Source: Ligaoa zhengdingensis (lineage in GTDB: Bacteria; Bacillota; Clostridia; Oscillospirales; Ruminococcaceae). Taken from it: 64,000 nt of DNA. Every line of letters starts with the position of its first letter. Position 1 is the stretch's first letter. Where the stretch lies: the NCBI RefSeq assembly GCF_014384885.1, contig NZ_JACRST010000013.1:1-64000 (forward strand), read 5' to 3'. A program made the translations under genes and the position numbers. The notes under the pieces were generated by a model. The model was not told the origin of the DNA and searched no databases. It saw only the letters and a list, made by a program, of their open reading frames with translations. Shown in pieces: positions 55,971 to 64,000 of the stretch.

Positions 55971-56501
55971 ATGAATATCTGGCACGACATCAGCCCCAAA
56001 CGCATCACCCCCAAGGATTTTATGGCGGTCATCGAAATCCCCAAGGGGAGCAAAAAGAAATATGAGCTGGACAAGGATACCGGCCTCATCCGGCTGGACC
56101 GCATCCTCTACACCTCCACCCATTATCCCTCCAACTACGGCTTTATCCCCCGCACCTACGGCGACGACCTCGACCCGCTGGATGTGCTGGTTTTATGCAG
56201 TGAGCCGATCGACCCGCTCACCCTGGTGCGGTGTTATCCCATCGGGGTGATCACCATGATCGACAACGGCCGCAACGACGAAAAGATTGTGGCGATTCCG
56301 TTCGAGGACCCGACCTATAACAATTATCGCGATATCGACGACCTGCCGCGCCACATCTTTGACGAGATGACCCATTTTTTCCAGGTGTACAAAGCGCTGG
56401 AAAACAAGGAAACCGCGGTTAACGAGGTGGAGCACGCCGACCGCGCGGTTGAAGTCATTCAGAAGGCGTTGGAATCGTACATCGTACATTTCTGCCGCTG
56501 A
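55971..56501 (+). CDS. ppa: Inorganic diphosphatase, family I
   Basis: 176 residues from ATG 55971 (MNIWHDISPKRITPKDFMAV). Metal-binding signature DDLDPLDVLV and YPSNYGFIPRTYGDD are conserved; KKKYELDKDTGLIRLDR is the substrate loop. Hydrolyses pyrophosphate to drive biosynthesis. The frame extends to an ATG at 55926, but that N-terminal extension is basic and not family-like. Terminator follows. Confidence 0.95.
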   Translation: MNIWHDISPKRITPKDFMAVIEIPKGSKKKYELDKDTGLIRLDRILYTSTHYPSNYGFIPRTYGDDLDPLDVLVLCSEPIDPLTLVRCYPIGVITMIDNGRNDEKIVAIPFEDPTYNNYRDIDDLPRHIFDEMTHFFQVYKALENKETAVNEVEHADRAVEVIQKALESYIVHFCR

Positions 56502-56551
56502 CGCCCATCCCAGCACTGGTTCCGCCGAAACAACCGCTCTGATAAACCGAC

Positions 56552-56594
56552 AAAAAGGCGCCCCCTTCTCTTACCGAGAAAGGGGTGCCTTTTG
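56552..56594. terminator. Bidirectional terminator between ppa and gap
   Basis: AAAAGGC.CCCCTT.CTC/GAGAAAGGGG.GCCTTTT hairpin with A- and T-tracts. Confidence 0.85.
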
Positions 56595-56695
56595 TACGGT
56601 TATTTTCCCTATCGATGCGCCAACAGCGCTTCGACCAAGGAACCGGCTTTGTTGGGAATAGGGCCAGCGCCCGCATCCCAAAAGCTCAGTTTTAC

Positions 56696-57697
56696 TTATT
56701 TCACAGAATCCATGTGCTGGATGAGCATCAGGACCTTGTTGCTGTAGCCCCACTCGTTGTCGTACCAGGAAACGAGTTTGACGAACTTATCGGTCAGAGC
56801 GATACCAGCCTTCGCATCGAAGATGGAGGTGTGCTCGTCGTGGATGAAGTCGCTGGAAACCACAGAATCCTCGGTGTAGCCCAGGATGCCCTTGAGCTCG
56901 CCCTCAGAAGCCTCTTTGACAGCGGCGCAGATCTCGTCGTAGGTGGCCGATTTCGCCAGGTTGACGGTCAGGTCAACAACAGAAACATCCAGGGTGGGAA
57001 CGCGGAAAGACATACCGGTGAGCTTGCCGTTGAGCTCGGGGATGACCTTGCCGACCGCTTTCGCAGCGCCAGTGCTGGAGGGAATGATGTTGCCCGCAGC
57101 AGCACGGCCGCCTCTCCAGTCCTTCTTGGAAGGACCATCGACGGTCTTCTGGGTGCCGGTGGTGGAGTGAACGGTGGTCATCAGGCCGTCGACAATGCCG
57201 AACTTGTCGTTGATCACCTTCGCCAGAGGCGCCAGGCAGTTGGTGGTGCAGGACGCGTTGGAAACGATGTCCATATCTTTGGTGTACTTGTCCTGGTTCA
57301 CGCCCATAACAAACATCGGGGCATCCTTGGAGGGAGCGGAGATGACAACCTTCTTCGCGCCAGCCTTCAGATGGGCCTCAGCTTTCTCCATGGTGGTGAA
57401 CACGCCGGTGGACTCCACAACATACTCAGCGCCGCAAGCAGCCCAGGGGATGTTGACGGGATCCTTCTCCGCATAGAACTTGACCTCTTTGCCGTTGACG
57501 ATGATCGCATCGTCGGTGAACTTGATGTCGCCCTTGTACTGGCCGTGGATGGTGTCATAGCGCAGCATATAAGCGCAGTAGTCGGGGGTCATGAACGGAT
57601 CGTTGATGCCAACGAACTCGATCTCGGGGTTATCCAGACCCGCGCGAAAAACCAACCGGCCAATACGGCCAAAACCATTGATGCCTACCTTTATCAT
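56696..57697 (-). CDS. gap: Glyceraldehyde-3-phosphate dehydrogenase, type I
   Basis: 333 residues. NAD-binding start MIKVGINGFGRIGRLVFRAG, active-site Cys in SNASCTTNCLAPLAKVIND, and DVSVVDLTVNL. Codon use is distinctly biased (GCAGCAC, AAC, ATC; even use) as in a very highly expressed gene. Central glycolytic enzyme. Alone on its transcript: promoter 57730-57758, no pgk/tpi downstream, unlike the common gap-pgk-tpi cluster. Confidence 0.98.
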   Translation of the reverse strand: MIKVGINGFGRIGRLVFRAGLDNPEIEFVGINDPFMTPDYCAYMLRYDTIHGQYKGDIKFTDDAIIVNGKEVKFYAEKDPVNIPWAACGAEYVVESTGVFTTMEKAEAHLKAGAKKVVISAPSKDAPMFVMGVNQDKYTKDMDIVSNASCTTNCLAPLAKVINDKFGIVDGLMTTVHSTTGTQKTVDGPSKKDWRGGRAAAGNIIPSSTGAAKAVGKVIPELNGKLTGMSFRVPTLDVSVVDLTVNLAKSATYDEICAAVKEASEGELKGILGYTEDSVVSSDFIHDEHTSIFDAKAGIALTDKFVKLVSWYDNEWGYSNKVLMLIQHMDSVK

Positions 57698-57729
57698 GGG
57701 GCTTACCTCCTAAATTTTAATCTATACCT

Positions 57730-57758
57730 ATTTTATAACAAACCTATAAAAATGACAA
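57730..57758 (-). promoter_or_regulatory. Promoter of gap
   Basis: Minus strand TTGTCA, 17-base spacer, TAAAAT; GGAGG ribosome site follows. Confidence 0.65.
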
Positions 57759-57847
57759 GCACTTTGTGATATTATTAACTACAATTTCATTTTTTCGTGT
57801 AAATGTTTAAAATCCAGCAAATATTTCCCATCTTTTAATAAATAATG

Positions 57848-57876
57848 TAGACTTCGTCGCTATTTTTGTATATACT
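57848..57876 (+). promoter_or_regulatory. Promoter of orphan histidine kinase
   Basis: TAGACT, 17-base spacer, TATACT. Confidence 0.5.
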
Positions 57877-57979
57877 ATCAGATAAGAGGGCTTGTTCTCT
57901 ATGAAATATATCTGAATTTTGCGCGAAATAAGAGCCGCATTTCTTAAAATAAAAGGTTATTTGGAAAGGTGATTTTGCC

Positions 57980-59101
57980 ATGGAAAAGGGCAAATGCTGG
58001 TGGGAGCGATTCAGCAGGGATTATCAGGCTGCCGATTATCCTGTTATTTTGGCGGACCGCGACCGCAAAATCGTATGGCACAATGAGGCGGCCAACAGCT
58101 TGCCGTTTGACACAACCATTGGGATGGACCTTATTTTTTTGCCGTGTATTTCGACAGTATTCGACCAATTTCTTCAGAGCGCCGACTTCCGGCTTGCCGT
58201 CGGTGGGATTCTGGATGGGCAGTATGACTGCCTGGTCTCTCTACTGTCCGAACAGGGGTACGTGCTGCAATTTTTCCCCTGCCACAGCTTTGCGCTTTCC
58301 TGTCCGCCCGGGCAGATACAGCGCGAGATCGATACCCTCACCCATCAGGCGCGCAACCCGCTCTCCACCATCTTCTCCGCGTTGATGAACATTTCCCACA
58401 GCAACAACGAAATTGGCGATCCTGATATTCACAACTATGTCAACAAAATTTCAACGCAGTGTTACCGGCTGCTGCGCAGCGCCACCAACCTCACCGAATG
58501 GCAGCGCTACGTCAACGGCCTGTCGGTCTACCAGCCGCAGCGGCAAAACCTCTGCCTGTTTTTGGAACAGCTCTGCCGCGTCATCTCGGTGATGATCGAA
58601 CGAAGCGGGCTGCAATTTCAATATTCGGTGCCGGGCGAGCCGGTGAATGCGACCTTTGACCCCAACAAGCTGTCCACTGCGGTGCTCAACCTGATTTCCA
58701 ACGCGGCAAAGTTTTCCGCAGAATCCGGCCGCATCCTGGTGAATCTCAGCATCAACCAGAAATTCGCTGCAATTTCGGTGGTGGACAACGGGTTCGGCAT
58801 CCAGCCTGAGGCGCTTGAACACGCCTTTGAGCCGTTTTACAGCTACGACCCGCGCACCGCCAGCATCTGCGGGGACGGAGTGGGGCTCCCCCTGTGCAAG
58901 GAGATTGCCCGCGAGCTGGGCGGAAGCGTCGCTCTGGGAACCTCCGAAGGGCAGGGAACCCGAGCGATGCTCTGCATCCCCCTCTGCCCTGATGGCGGCC
59001 CGATCCTCTCGGTCAACGATTCGGCGGACCAGTATGTGTATGACCGGTTCTCCAATATGTTTGTCATCCTCTCCGACGTCTGCAAGGTGCCCGACTTTTA
59101 A
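57980..59101 (+). CDS. Orphan sensor histidine kinase, cytoplasmic PAS-like type
   Basis: 373 residues, no membrane helix. N-terminal PAS-like region (YPVILADRDRKIVWHNEAANS, about 18-110), phosphoacceptor His in LTHQARNPLSTIFSALMNIS, N box LNLISNAAKFSAESG, G1 VVDNGFGI and G2 GDGVGLPLCKEIARELGG. The H box has QARNPL in place of the usual E-[LI]-[KR]-[TN]-PL. No response regulator is adjacent, so its partner lies elsewhere; a soluble sensor suggests an internal signal. Confidence 0.85.
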   Translation: MEKGKCWWERFSRDYQAADYPVILADRDRKIVWHNEAANSLPFDTTIGMDLIFLPCISTVFDQFLQSADFRLAVGGILDGQYDCLVSLLSEQGYVLQFFPCHSFALSCPPGQIQREIDTLTHQARNPLSTIFSALMNISHSNNEIGDPDIHNYVNKISTQCYRLLRSATNLTEWQRYVNGLSVYQPQRQNLCLFLEQLCRVISVMIERSGLQFQYSVPGEPVNATFDPNKLSTAVLNLISNAAKFSAESGRILVNLSINQKFAAISVVDNGFGIQPEALEHAFEPFYSYDPRTASICGDGVGLPLCKEIARELGGSVALGTSEGQGTRAMLCIPLCPDGGPILSVNDSADQYVYDRFSNMFVILSDVCKVPDF

Positions 59102-59121
59102 ACAACCGGCTTCCCCATCTG

Positions 59122-59150
59122 TTGACAACTCTGCGGCTTGGCATTAGACT
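59122..59150 (+). promoter_or_regulatory. Promoter of MIF-like gene
   Basis: Perfect TTGACA, 17-base spacer, TAGACT. Confidence 0.65.
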
Positions 59151-59207
59151 AAGGGGCAGGACGGGCGCACAGCCGCCCGGCAAATCGAACAGAAGGAGGC
59201 CGTCGCC

Positions 59208-59552
59208 ATGCCCTGTATTCAAACCAAGGTCAACGTCAAACTGTCACAGGAAACGGAACGATCGATCAAAGCCAAGTTGGGAGAAGCGATCGCACTGATC
59301 CCCGGCAAATCGGAGAACTGGCTGATGCTCACCTTTGAGGACCAATGCCGCATCTGGTTCCGCGGGGAGGATAACGCCCCGGCCGCTTTCGTCGAGGTCA
59401 AAATCTACGGCAAGGCGCCGGGTGCGGTCTACGATAAGCTCACCGCCCGGATTACGGAGATCCTCGACGAGGAGCTCGGCATCGCAGCCGATCACATCTA
59501 CGTGAAATACGAGGAAGTCGCCCACTGGGGTTGGAACGGTTCCAACTTTTGA
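59208..59552 (+). CDS. MIF / phenylpyruvate tautomerase-related protein
   Basis: 114 residues with AGAAGGAGG upstream. MPCIQTKVNVKLSQETERSI has the Pro directly after Met that acts as the catalytic base in the tautomerase/MIF superfamily, and DHIYVKYEEVAHWGWNGSNF is the typical MIF C-terminus. Trimeric tautomerase; bacterial physiological substrate uncertain. Terminator follows. Confidence 0.88.
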   Translation: MPCIQTKVNVKLSQETERSIKAKLGEAIALIPGKSENWLMLTFEDQCRIWFRGEDNAPAAFVEVKIYGKAPGAVYDKLTARITEILDEELGIAADHIYVKYEEVAHWGWNGSNF

Positions 59553-59562
59553 TGCGTGAAAC

Positions 59563-59602
59563 AGCGAGGGCCGCGGCGGTTTGCCGCGGCCCTCGCTTTG
59601 CT
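59563..59602. terminator. Bidirectional terminator between MIF-like and kdpE
   Basis: 15-bp perfect GC-rich stem (59563-59577 with 59583-59597) then TTTGCTT. Confidence 0.85.
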
Positions 59603-59603
59603 T

Positions 59604-60302
59604 CTACTGATCTGTCATGCGGTAGCCGACCCCCACCTCGGTGAGGATATACCGGGGCTCGGCGGGATTCTGTTCGATCTTGCGGCGGATGTTGGCCATG
59701 TTCACCCGCAAAATCTGGTTGTCATCGGCCGCATAGGGACCCCAAATCTGCTCGATGATGCTGTCATAGGTGAGCACCCGCCCCGCGTGCCTGCTGAGCA
59801 GGGCCACAATTTTGTACTCGATCTGGGTCAGGTGCACCGGTTCCCCGTCCACCGTGACGATCCGCTTTTCAAAGTCTATGGTAAAGCCGCCGTTGGTAAA
59901 ACAGGCGTTGGGCGCATCGCTGCCCGCGACCTTTTGGTTGTGCCGCAGCGCGGTGCGGATGCGCGCGAGCAGCTCGGAGGTGCCGAACGGCTTGGTGATG
60001 TAGTCGTCCGCCCCCAGGTCGAGCGCCTCCACCTTTTCGCGCTCATAGCCGCGCGCCGACACCACGATGATCGGCACCGACGACCACTGGCGCACCGAGC
60101 GCAGCACCTCCAGCCCGTCGATGTCCGGCAGGCCCAGGTCGAGCAGCACCACATCGGGGCAATGCGAAGAGATCAGCGACAGGGTTTCCCGCCCGGTTTC
60201 GGTCTGAATGGTGCGGTAGCCGTTGCTAGTGAGCACCGTGGAGATAAAATGGCTGATCGCCCGTTCATCCTCCACAATCAGGATGGTAATTTTATTGGCC
60301 AA
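59604..60302 (-). CDS. kdpE: KdpE-type response regulator
   Basis: 232 residues. Receiver domain with phospho-Asp in VVLLDLGLPDIDGLEVL and switch Lys in DYITKPFGTSELLARI; C-terminal OmpR-type winged helix ending NIRRKIEQNPAEPRYILTEVGVGYRM, which is the KdpE-like signature. Overlaps the kinase gene by 11 bases. No kdpFABC in the window, so the regulated genes are not visible here; the divergent PiT gene is one candidate. Confidence 0.88.
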   Translation of the reverse strand: MANKITILIVEDERAISHFISTVLTSNGYRTIQTETGRETLSLISSHCPDVVLLDLGLPDIDGLEVLRSVRQWSSVPIIVVSARGYEREKVEALDLGADDYITKPFGTSELLARIRTALRHNQKVAGSDAPNACFTNGGFTIDFEKRIVTVDGEPVHLTQIEYKIVALLSRHAGRVLTYDSIIEQIWGPYAADDNQILRVNMANIRRKIEQNPAEPRYILTEVGVGYRMTDQ

Positions 60303-61884
60303 TGGTCTTCACCTCATCAATTGGTAATGTAAAACGGAAAGTAGCCCCGCCGCCGGGCGGATTCTCCACCGAGATCTCTCCGCCGTGCGCCCGGACGATC
60401 GAGCTACAAATCGAAAGCCCGATGCCCATCCCACGGGACGAGTCGCTGCTGCGCGCCTGCTGTAGGTCGTAGCCCTCAAATAGCCGGGGGATCATCCCCG
60501 CAGGCACCCCCTTGCCGTAATCGCGCACCTCAAACAGCGCGTCGCCCCCGCGGCGGGTGATATGTACATTGATGGGCGGGGCTCCAGCCCCCATGGGGAT
60601 ACCGCTGTGCAGGATGGCGTTTTCCACCAGATTGATGAGCACCTGTTCAATCAGGGTGGCGTCCATCGGTACGAGCAAAAATTCATCGGGCACCCGCACA
60701 TCCAGCGGCTGGCCGGGATAGCGCACCTTGATGCGGCCGACTGCCTCAGCCACGATCTCCTCTGCGGCTTCCGGCGCCTTGCGCACCGTCGCGGTTCCCC
60801 CCGCGCTGATGCGGGTGACCGACAACAGGTTTTCCACCATGCGGATCAGCCACTGGGAATCCTCGCGGATATCCCCCACCAATTTGTCGTGCGTTTCGCG
60901 GTCGATCTGCCCACTGCTCTCCAAAATCGCATCGCTCGCCCCCAGGATACTGGTCAACGGGGTGCGCAGGTCGTGTGAAATTGCGCGCAGCAGATTGCTG
61001 CGCATCTTCTCCCGCTCCGACTCCATCAGGATGGCGTTCTGCTCCTCCGAAAGCCGCTGGCGCTCCAGTGCCAGCGCCATCTGCGAGGCGAGGGAGTCAA
61101 GAAAGCCGAGCTGTTCTGCATCCGGTCTGCCGCCGTCGTCGTACAGCAGGCCGATCACCGCCAGCACCCCGTCCGCAGCGCACACCGGCTGATAAAAGAC
61201 GGCCGAACGGGTGCACTCCTCGGTGCCCGCGCCGGCGGGCCGCCCGTGTGCGAATACCCAGCCCGCGGCGAAGCGCTCGCCGGAGGACCGCAGCACCAGC
61301 TCCTGTCCGGAGGAAGCGCCGCGCGTCCATACCGGGCAGTCCTCCTGCGCGGGGTTCCCACCGTAGAGGATACCGGGACGGGACAGGCCCGCGAGGCAGT
61401 CGAGCGCCGCCTGTGCGATCTGCTGTCCGCCGCGCGCCGCCAAAAAACGGCTGCTGATGCTGTAAAGCTCGCGGGTGTGGCGCTCCCGCTCCTCCGACTG
61501 GCGCGCCTGCTGCTTGATCTGTACAGTCATCGCGCTGGTCATCACCGACACCAGCAGCATACTGGCAAAGGTGAAGGGGTAGCCTGCGCGGGTAAAGTCG
61601 AGCGCGGAGTAGGGATAGGTAAAAAAGAAGTTCACCGCCACCACGCCAGCCACCGAAGCGGCGATTCCCCAGAAATAACCGTTTGTAAAACGAGATATCA
61701 ATACTACTGCCAGGATATAAATGACGATCAGGCAGACGGTGTCGAAGCTGGAAATCACCGCCGCCAGAACGATGCAGGACAGGGTGGTGGCCAGCAGGAT
61801 CGCCAGCGTCTTCACCGCGTCCGGCCGCAGCCAGCGGGGCGCTGAAAGCTGCGACAGACGCCGCAGCCAATTTGGCCGTTGCAT
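60292..61884 (-). CDS. KdpD-like sensor kinase lacking the N-terminal KdpD/USP domains
   Basis: 530 residues from ATG 61884, with GGGGGAGGA 7 bases upstream. It starts with about 45 soluble residues, then four closely packed helices (DUF4118: TLAILLATTLSCIVLAAVIS ... YPFTFASMLLVSVM), a GAF-like region, HisKA LLRAISHDLRTPLTSILGAS and HATPase with LVENAILHSGIPMG and GMGIGLSICSSIVRAHGG. E. coli KdpD has an extra 370-residue N-terminus absent here. Senses K+/osmotic or cyclic-nucleotide signals in relatives. Confidence 0.88.
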   Translation of the reverse strand: MQRPNWLRRLSQLSAPRWLRPDAVKTLAILLATTLSCIVLAAVISSFDTVCLIVIYILAVVLISRFTNGYFWGIAASVAGVVAVNFFFTYPYSALDFTRAGYPFTFASMLLVSVMTSAMTVQIKQQARQSEERERHTRELYSISSRFLAARGGQQIAQAALDCLAGLSRPGILYGGNPAQEDCPVWTRGASSGQELVLRSSGERFAAGWVFAHGRPAGAGTEECTRSAVFYQPVCAADGVLAVIGLLYDDGGRPDAEQLGFLDSLASQMALALERQRLSEEQNAILMESEREKMRSNLLRAISHDLRTPLTSILGASDAILESSGQIDRETHDKLVGDIREDSQWLIRMVENLLSVTRISAGGTATVRKAPEAAEEIVAEAVGRIKVRYPGQPLDVRVPDEFLLVPMDATLIEQVLINLVENAILHSGIPMGAGAPPINVHITRRGGDALFEVRDYGKGVPAGMIPRLFEGYDLQQARSSDSSRGMGIGLSICSSIVRAHGGEISVENPPGGGATFRFTLPIDEVKTIGQ

Positions 61885-61923
61885 GGCAGTCCTCCCCCTT
61901 TCCCCATGTTGCGTTCTATCCCC

Positions 61924-61951
61924 ATTATACCGGAACGGGAGGAAACTGCAA
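61924..61951 (-). promoter_or_regulatory. Promoter of the KdpD-like/kdpE pair
   Basis: Minus strand TTGCAG, 16-base spacer, perfect TATAAT. Confidence 0.6.
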
Positions 61952-61993
61952 CGCAAAGCGCCATAAAAAAGTTGTTAAGATCATCTTTTACGC

Positions 61994-62022
61994 TTGCGGG
62001 CAGCGCCACAAAATGGTATGAT
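61994..62022 (+). promoter_or_regulatory. Promoter of the PiT gene
   Basis: TTGCGG, 17-base spacer, TATGAT; divergent from the kinase promoter. Confidence 0.55.
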
Positions 62023-62077
62023 TTTATTGATTATTTACCGCCATTTTTCTCGGTATTGACACAAAAGGAGAAACGTT

Positions 62078-63130
62078 GTGACAATTTCGTTAACAGAATT
62101 TCTCAGCCAGTTGGTTTCCAATCCCGCGCTTTTGGTCACGGTGCTGCTCACCCTCGGCGTCATCCTGGTAAACGGGTGGACCGACGCGCCCAACGCCATC
62201 GCCACCTGCATCTCCACGCGCTCGATGAGCCCGCGGGCGGCGATCCTGATGGCGGCCGTATTCAACTTTCTCGGCGTATTGTTTATGACGATGGTCAACG
62301 CCACTGTGGCCCAGACCATCTACAATATGGCCGACTTCGGCAACGACCCGCACGAGGCGCTCACCGCCCTGTGCGCGGCCCTGTTTGCGATTGTGGTGTG
62401 GGCCACGGCCGCCTGGGTGTTCGGCATCCCCACCAGCGAGAGCCACGCGCTGATCGCGGGCGTCTCGGGCGCGGCCATCGCGCTGCACAACGGCCTGGGC
62501 GGCATCAACTTCGGCGAGTGGGTCAAGGTTCTGTATGGCCTGGTATTTTCCACCCTGCTGGGGTTTGCGATGGGCTGGATCACCGTCAAGGCGATCGAGC
62601 TGATCTGCCGCAGGATCGACCGGCGAAAAACGGCCGGTTTCTTCCAAAAGGCGCAGGTGTGCGGCGGCGCCGCCATGGCGTTCATGCACGGCGCGCAGGA
62701 CGGTCAGAAGTTCATGGGCATCTTTCTGCTGGGGGTGTTCCTCGCCAAGGGTCAGGCCGATGTCACCAACTTTGTCATCCCGGTCTGGCTGATGATCCTC
62801 TGCTCGGTGGTGATGGGGCTTGGCACCTCGGTCGGCGGCTACCGCATCATCAAGGCCGTCGGCATGGACATGGTCAAGCTCGAACGCTACCAGGGATTCG
62901 CGGCCGACCTGGCCGGCGCGGGCTGTCTGCTGATCTCCTCCCTCACCGGCGTACCGGTGAGCACCACCCACACCAAGACCACCGCCATCATGGGCGTGGG
63001 CGCGGCCAAGCGGCTGTCGTCGGTCAACTGGGGCGTGGTGAAGGAGATGGTGTACACCTGGGTGCTCACCTTCCCCGGCTGCGGGCTGATCGGCTTTTTG
63101 ATGGCCAAGCTGTTTATGATACTCTTCTAA
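62078..63130 (+). CDS. PiT family inorganic phosphate transporter
   Basis: 350 residues from GTG 62078, AAAGGAG 7 bases upstream. Both PiT halves are seen: VNGWTDAPNAIATCISTRSM in the first and GVPVSTTHTKTTAIMGVGAA in the second, about nine to ten helices, with HGAQDGQKFMGIFLLG between. Low-affinity metal-phosphate:H+ symporter. Co-transcribed with the DUF47 partner 28 bases downstream. Confidence 0.95.
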   Translation: MTISLTEFLSQLVSNPALLVTVLLTLGVILVNGWTDAPNAIATCISTRSMSPRAAILMAAVFNFLGVLFMTMVNATVAQTIYNMADFGNDPHEALTALCAALFAIVVWATAAWVFGIPTSESHALIAGVSGAAIALHNGLGGINFGEWVKVLYGLVFSTLLGFAMGWITVKAIELICRRIDRRKTAGFFQKAQVCGGAAMAFMHGAQDGQKFMGIFLLGVFLAKGQADVTNFVIPVWLMILCSVVMGLGTSVGGYRIIKAVGMDMVKLERYQGFAADLAGAGCLLISSLTGVPVSTTHTKTTAIMGVGAAKRLSSVNWGVVKEMVYTWVLTFPGCGLIGFLMAKLFMILF

Positions 63131-63158
63131 ATCTACGGTTGGAAAGGACTTAAAAACG

Positions 63159-63782
63159 ATGGGAAATCAACGCGATACCGCTTATTACGACCTGTTTGTC
63201 ACCATGGTGGATTATTCCTGCCGTTCAGCGCAGCTGCTGGACGAGACGCTGCGCCACTTCCAGCCCAGCGAGCTGCGCGCCAAGCTGGACGAGCTGCACC
63301 AATTGGAGCACAGCGCGGACATGTGCAAGCACGACATGATGCATCAGCTCGCGCGGGAGTTCATCACCCCGATCGAGCGCGAGGACATCATCGGGCTCGC
63401 GCAGGAGATTGACGAGGTGACCGACAATATCGAGGACGTGTTGCTGCGCATCTTTATGTATAATATCACCGAGATCCGCCCCGAGGCGCTGGAGTTCACC
63501 TCTGTGGTCGTGAGCTGCTGTTCCGCGCTCAAAACCGCGATGGAGGAGTTCCACAACTTCCGCAAGTCCACCACCATTCACGGCAGCATTGTAGAGATCA
63601 ACCGCCTGGAGGAAGTGGGCGACAAGCTGTACGTCGACTCGATGCGCAAACTTTATACCGACGGCAGCACCCCGGTGGAGATGCTCACCTGGAGCGAGAC
63701 CTTCGACCGCCTGGAGGGGTGCTGTGACGCCTGCGAGCACGCGGCCGACGTGGTGGAAAGCATCATTATGAAGAACACCTAA
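63159..63782 (+). CDS. DUF47 family PhoU-like protein
   Basis: 207 residues, all helical. Acidic metal-binding E-x3-D patterns in LHQLEHSADMCKHDMMHQL and EINRLEEVGDKLYVDSM match the two PhoU-like repeats; ITPIEREDIIGLAQEIDEVTDNIED is the family signature. In Firmicutes and archaea it accompanies PiT and probably regulates it. Terminator at 63821-63872. Confidence 0.93.
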   Translation: MGNQRDTAYYDLFVTMVDYSCRSAQLLDETLRHFQPSELRAKLDELHQLEHSADMCKHDMMHQLAREFITPIEREDIIGLAQEIDEVTDNIEDVLLRIFMYNITEIRPEALEFTSVVVSCCSALKTAMEEFHNFRKSTTIHGSIVEINRLEEVGDKLYVDSMRKLYTDGSTPVEMLTWSETFDRLEGCCDACEHAADVVESIIMKNT

Positions 63783-63820
63783 TAGCGTAGGCTCAACCCT
63801 TTCTCATACAAATTTCCACA

Positions 63821-63872
63821 AAACGCCCAACAGCCCGGGAGTGCAAATACACTCCCGGGCTGTTGGGCGTTT
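63821..63872. terminator. Long bidirectional terminator
   Basis: Perfect 23-bp stem (63821-63843 with 63850-63872), loop CAAATA, A- and T-ends in the arms. Ends both the DUF47 gene and the opposing ABC ATPase gene. Confidence 0.9.
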
Positions 63873-63879
63873 CGCTGGT

Positions 63880-64000
63880 TCAGTTGAAGATTACAGTCTC
63901 CGATTCCTTCTCAAACAGGTGCATCCGCTGAACGTCCAGCGCCACCTGAAGCCGGTCGTCTGTTTTGGCGGTGGAGCGCGAGGGCACCTTAGCGATCAGC
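63880..64000 (-). CDS. UgpC/MsmK-type ABC transporter ATPase, C-terminal end
   Basis: Only the last 39 codons are visible, beginning LIAKVPSRSTAKTDDRLQVA and ending LFEKESETVIFN. This matches the C-terminal TOBE/OB-fold end of MalK-type sugar importer ATPases (R...A..GD.....D....H.F..E.E..I). The gene continues beyond the window. Confidence 0.75.
   Translation of the reverse strand, partial: LIAKVPSRSTAKTDDRLQVALDVQRMHLFEKESETVIFN

Overview
The window reads as a chromosomal segment of a GC-rich (roughly 58-60% by eye) anaerobic Gram-positive, most likely an Oscillospiraceae/Ruminococcaceae-like member of Clostridia. Reasons: SigA-type sigma factor, ClpE-like ATPase, ECF-transporter module, DUF4364/DUF1836/DUF5711/CvpA proteins, C_GCAxxG redox protein, rubrerythrin, corrinoid-type UroD methyltransferase, strong A+GGAGG ribosome binding sites, and Firmicute-type (GAAC-N4-GTTC-like) SOS boxes. 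There is no rRNA, CRISPR array, insertion sequence or intact phage; one tRNA (Val-GAC) is present.

Layout. 1-2.6 kb: end of a surface protein, DUF4364 regulator, NUDIX hydrolase, Rrf2 regulator. 2.6-6.5 kb: macromolecular-synthesis cluster dgt-dnaG-rpoD (minus). 6.6-12.6 kb: GNAT, YifB/ComM, YigZ, Na+/alanine symporter, rpmE, then rimM-trmD led by an XRE regulator with twin operators. 12.7-14.8 kb: secreted repeat protein with a vestigial SipW/TasA-type fragment just upstream. 15.2-17.5 kb: hemolysin III, DUF1836 regulator, cytidylate-kinase-like gene behind a large dyad. 17.7-22.7 kb: complete branched-chain amino acid importer livKHMGF with a textbook promoter. 22.8-29.7 kb: corrinoid-type methyltransferase divergent from a thioredoxin-reductase-like flavoprotein, FUSC exporter, NapH-like ferredoxin membrane protein, and a MATE pump divergent from its MerR regulator with a 19-bp-spacer promoter. 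29.8-44.3 kb: minus-strand housekeeping series ruvC-ruvA-lipoprotein-Cys-rich peptide-ruvB-glmM-rRNA methyltransferase-C_GCAxxG, then ecfA1-ecfA2-ecfT-truA-DUF5711-cvpA-pgsA, then clpE.

44.6-54.6 kb is the most accessory-looking part: tRNA-Val, a lipoprotein, two AT-rich GNAT genes with coding debris and a 17-bp perfect inverted repeat, a 67-codon single-helix membrane protein whose promoter carries three SOS-like boxes (candidate SosA/YneA-type division inhibitor), a 904-residue surface protein, cobalamin adenosyltransferase, rubrerythrin, a tightly coupled XRE-ImmA-patatin operon, and a small-protein/sigma-like pair with another SOS-like box. 54.7-64 kb: iron alcohol dehydrogenase, inorganic pyrophosphatase, gap, an orphan histidine kinase, a MIF-like protein, KdpDE-type two-component system divergent from PiT-DUF47 phosphate transport, and the tail of a UgpC/MsmK-type ABC ATPase.

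The items I would look at first are the three-SOS-box small membrane protein (47161-47452), the XRE-ImmA-patatin operon (52933-53840), the MerR/MATE switch (28806-28836), the operator-like dyads at 12656-12697, 16760-16797 and 24302-24329, and the small Cys-rich gene inside the ruv operon (42005-42172). All function assignments are by reading motifs; no database search was possible.
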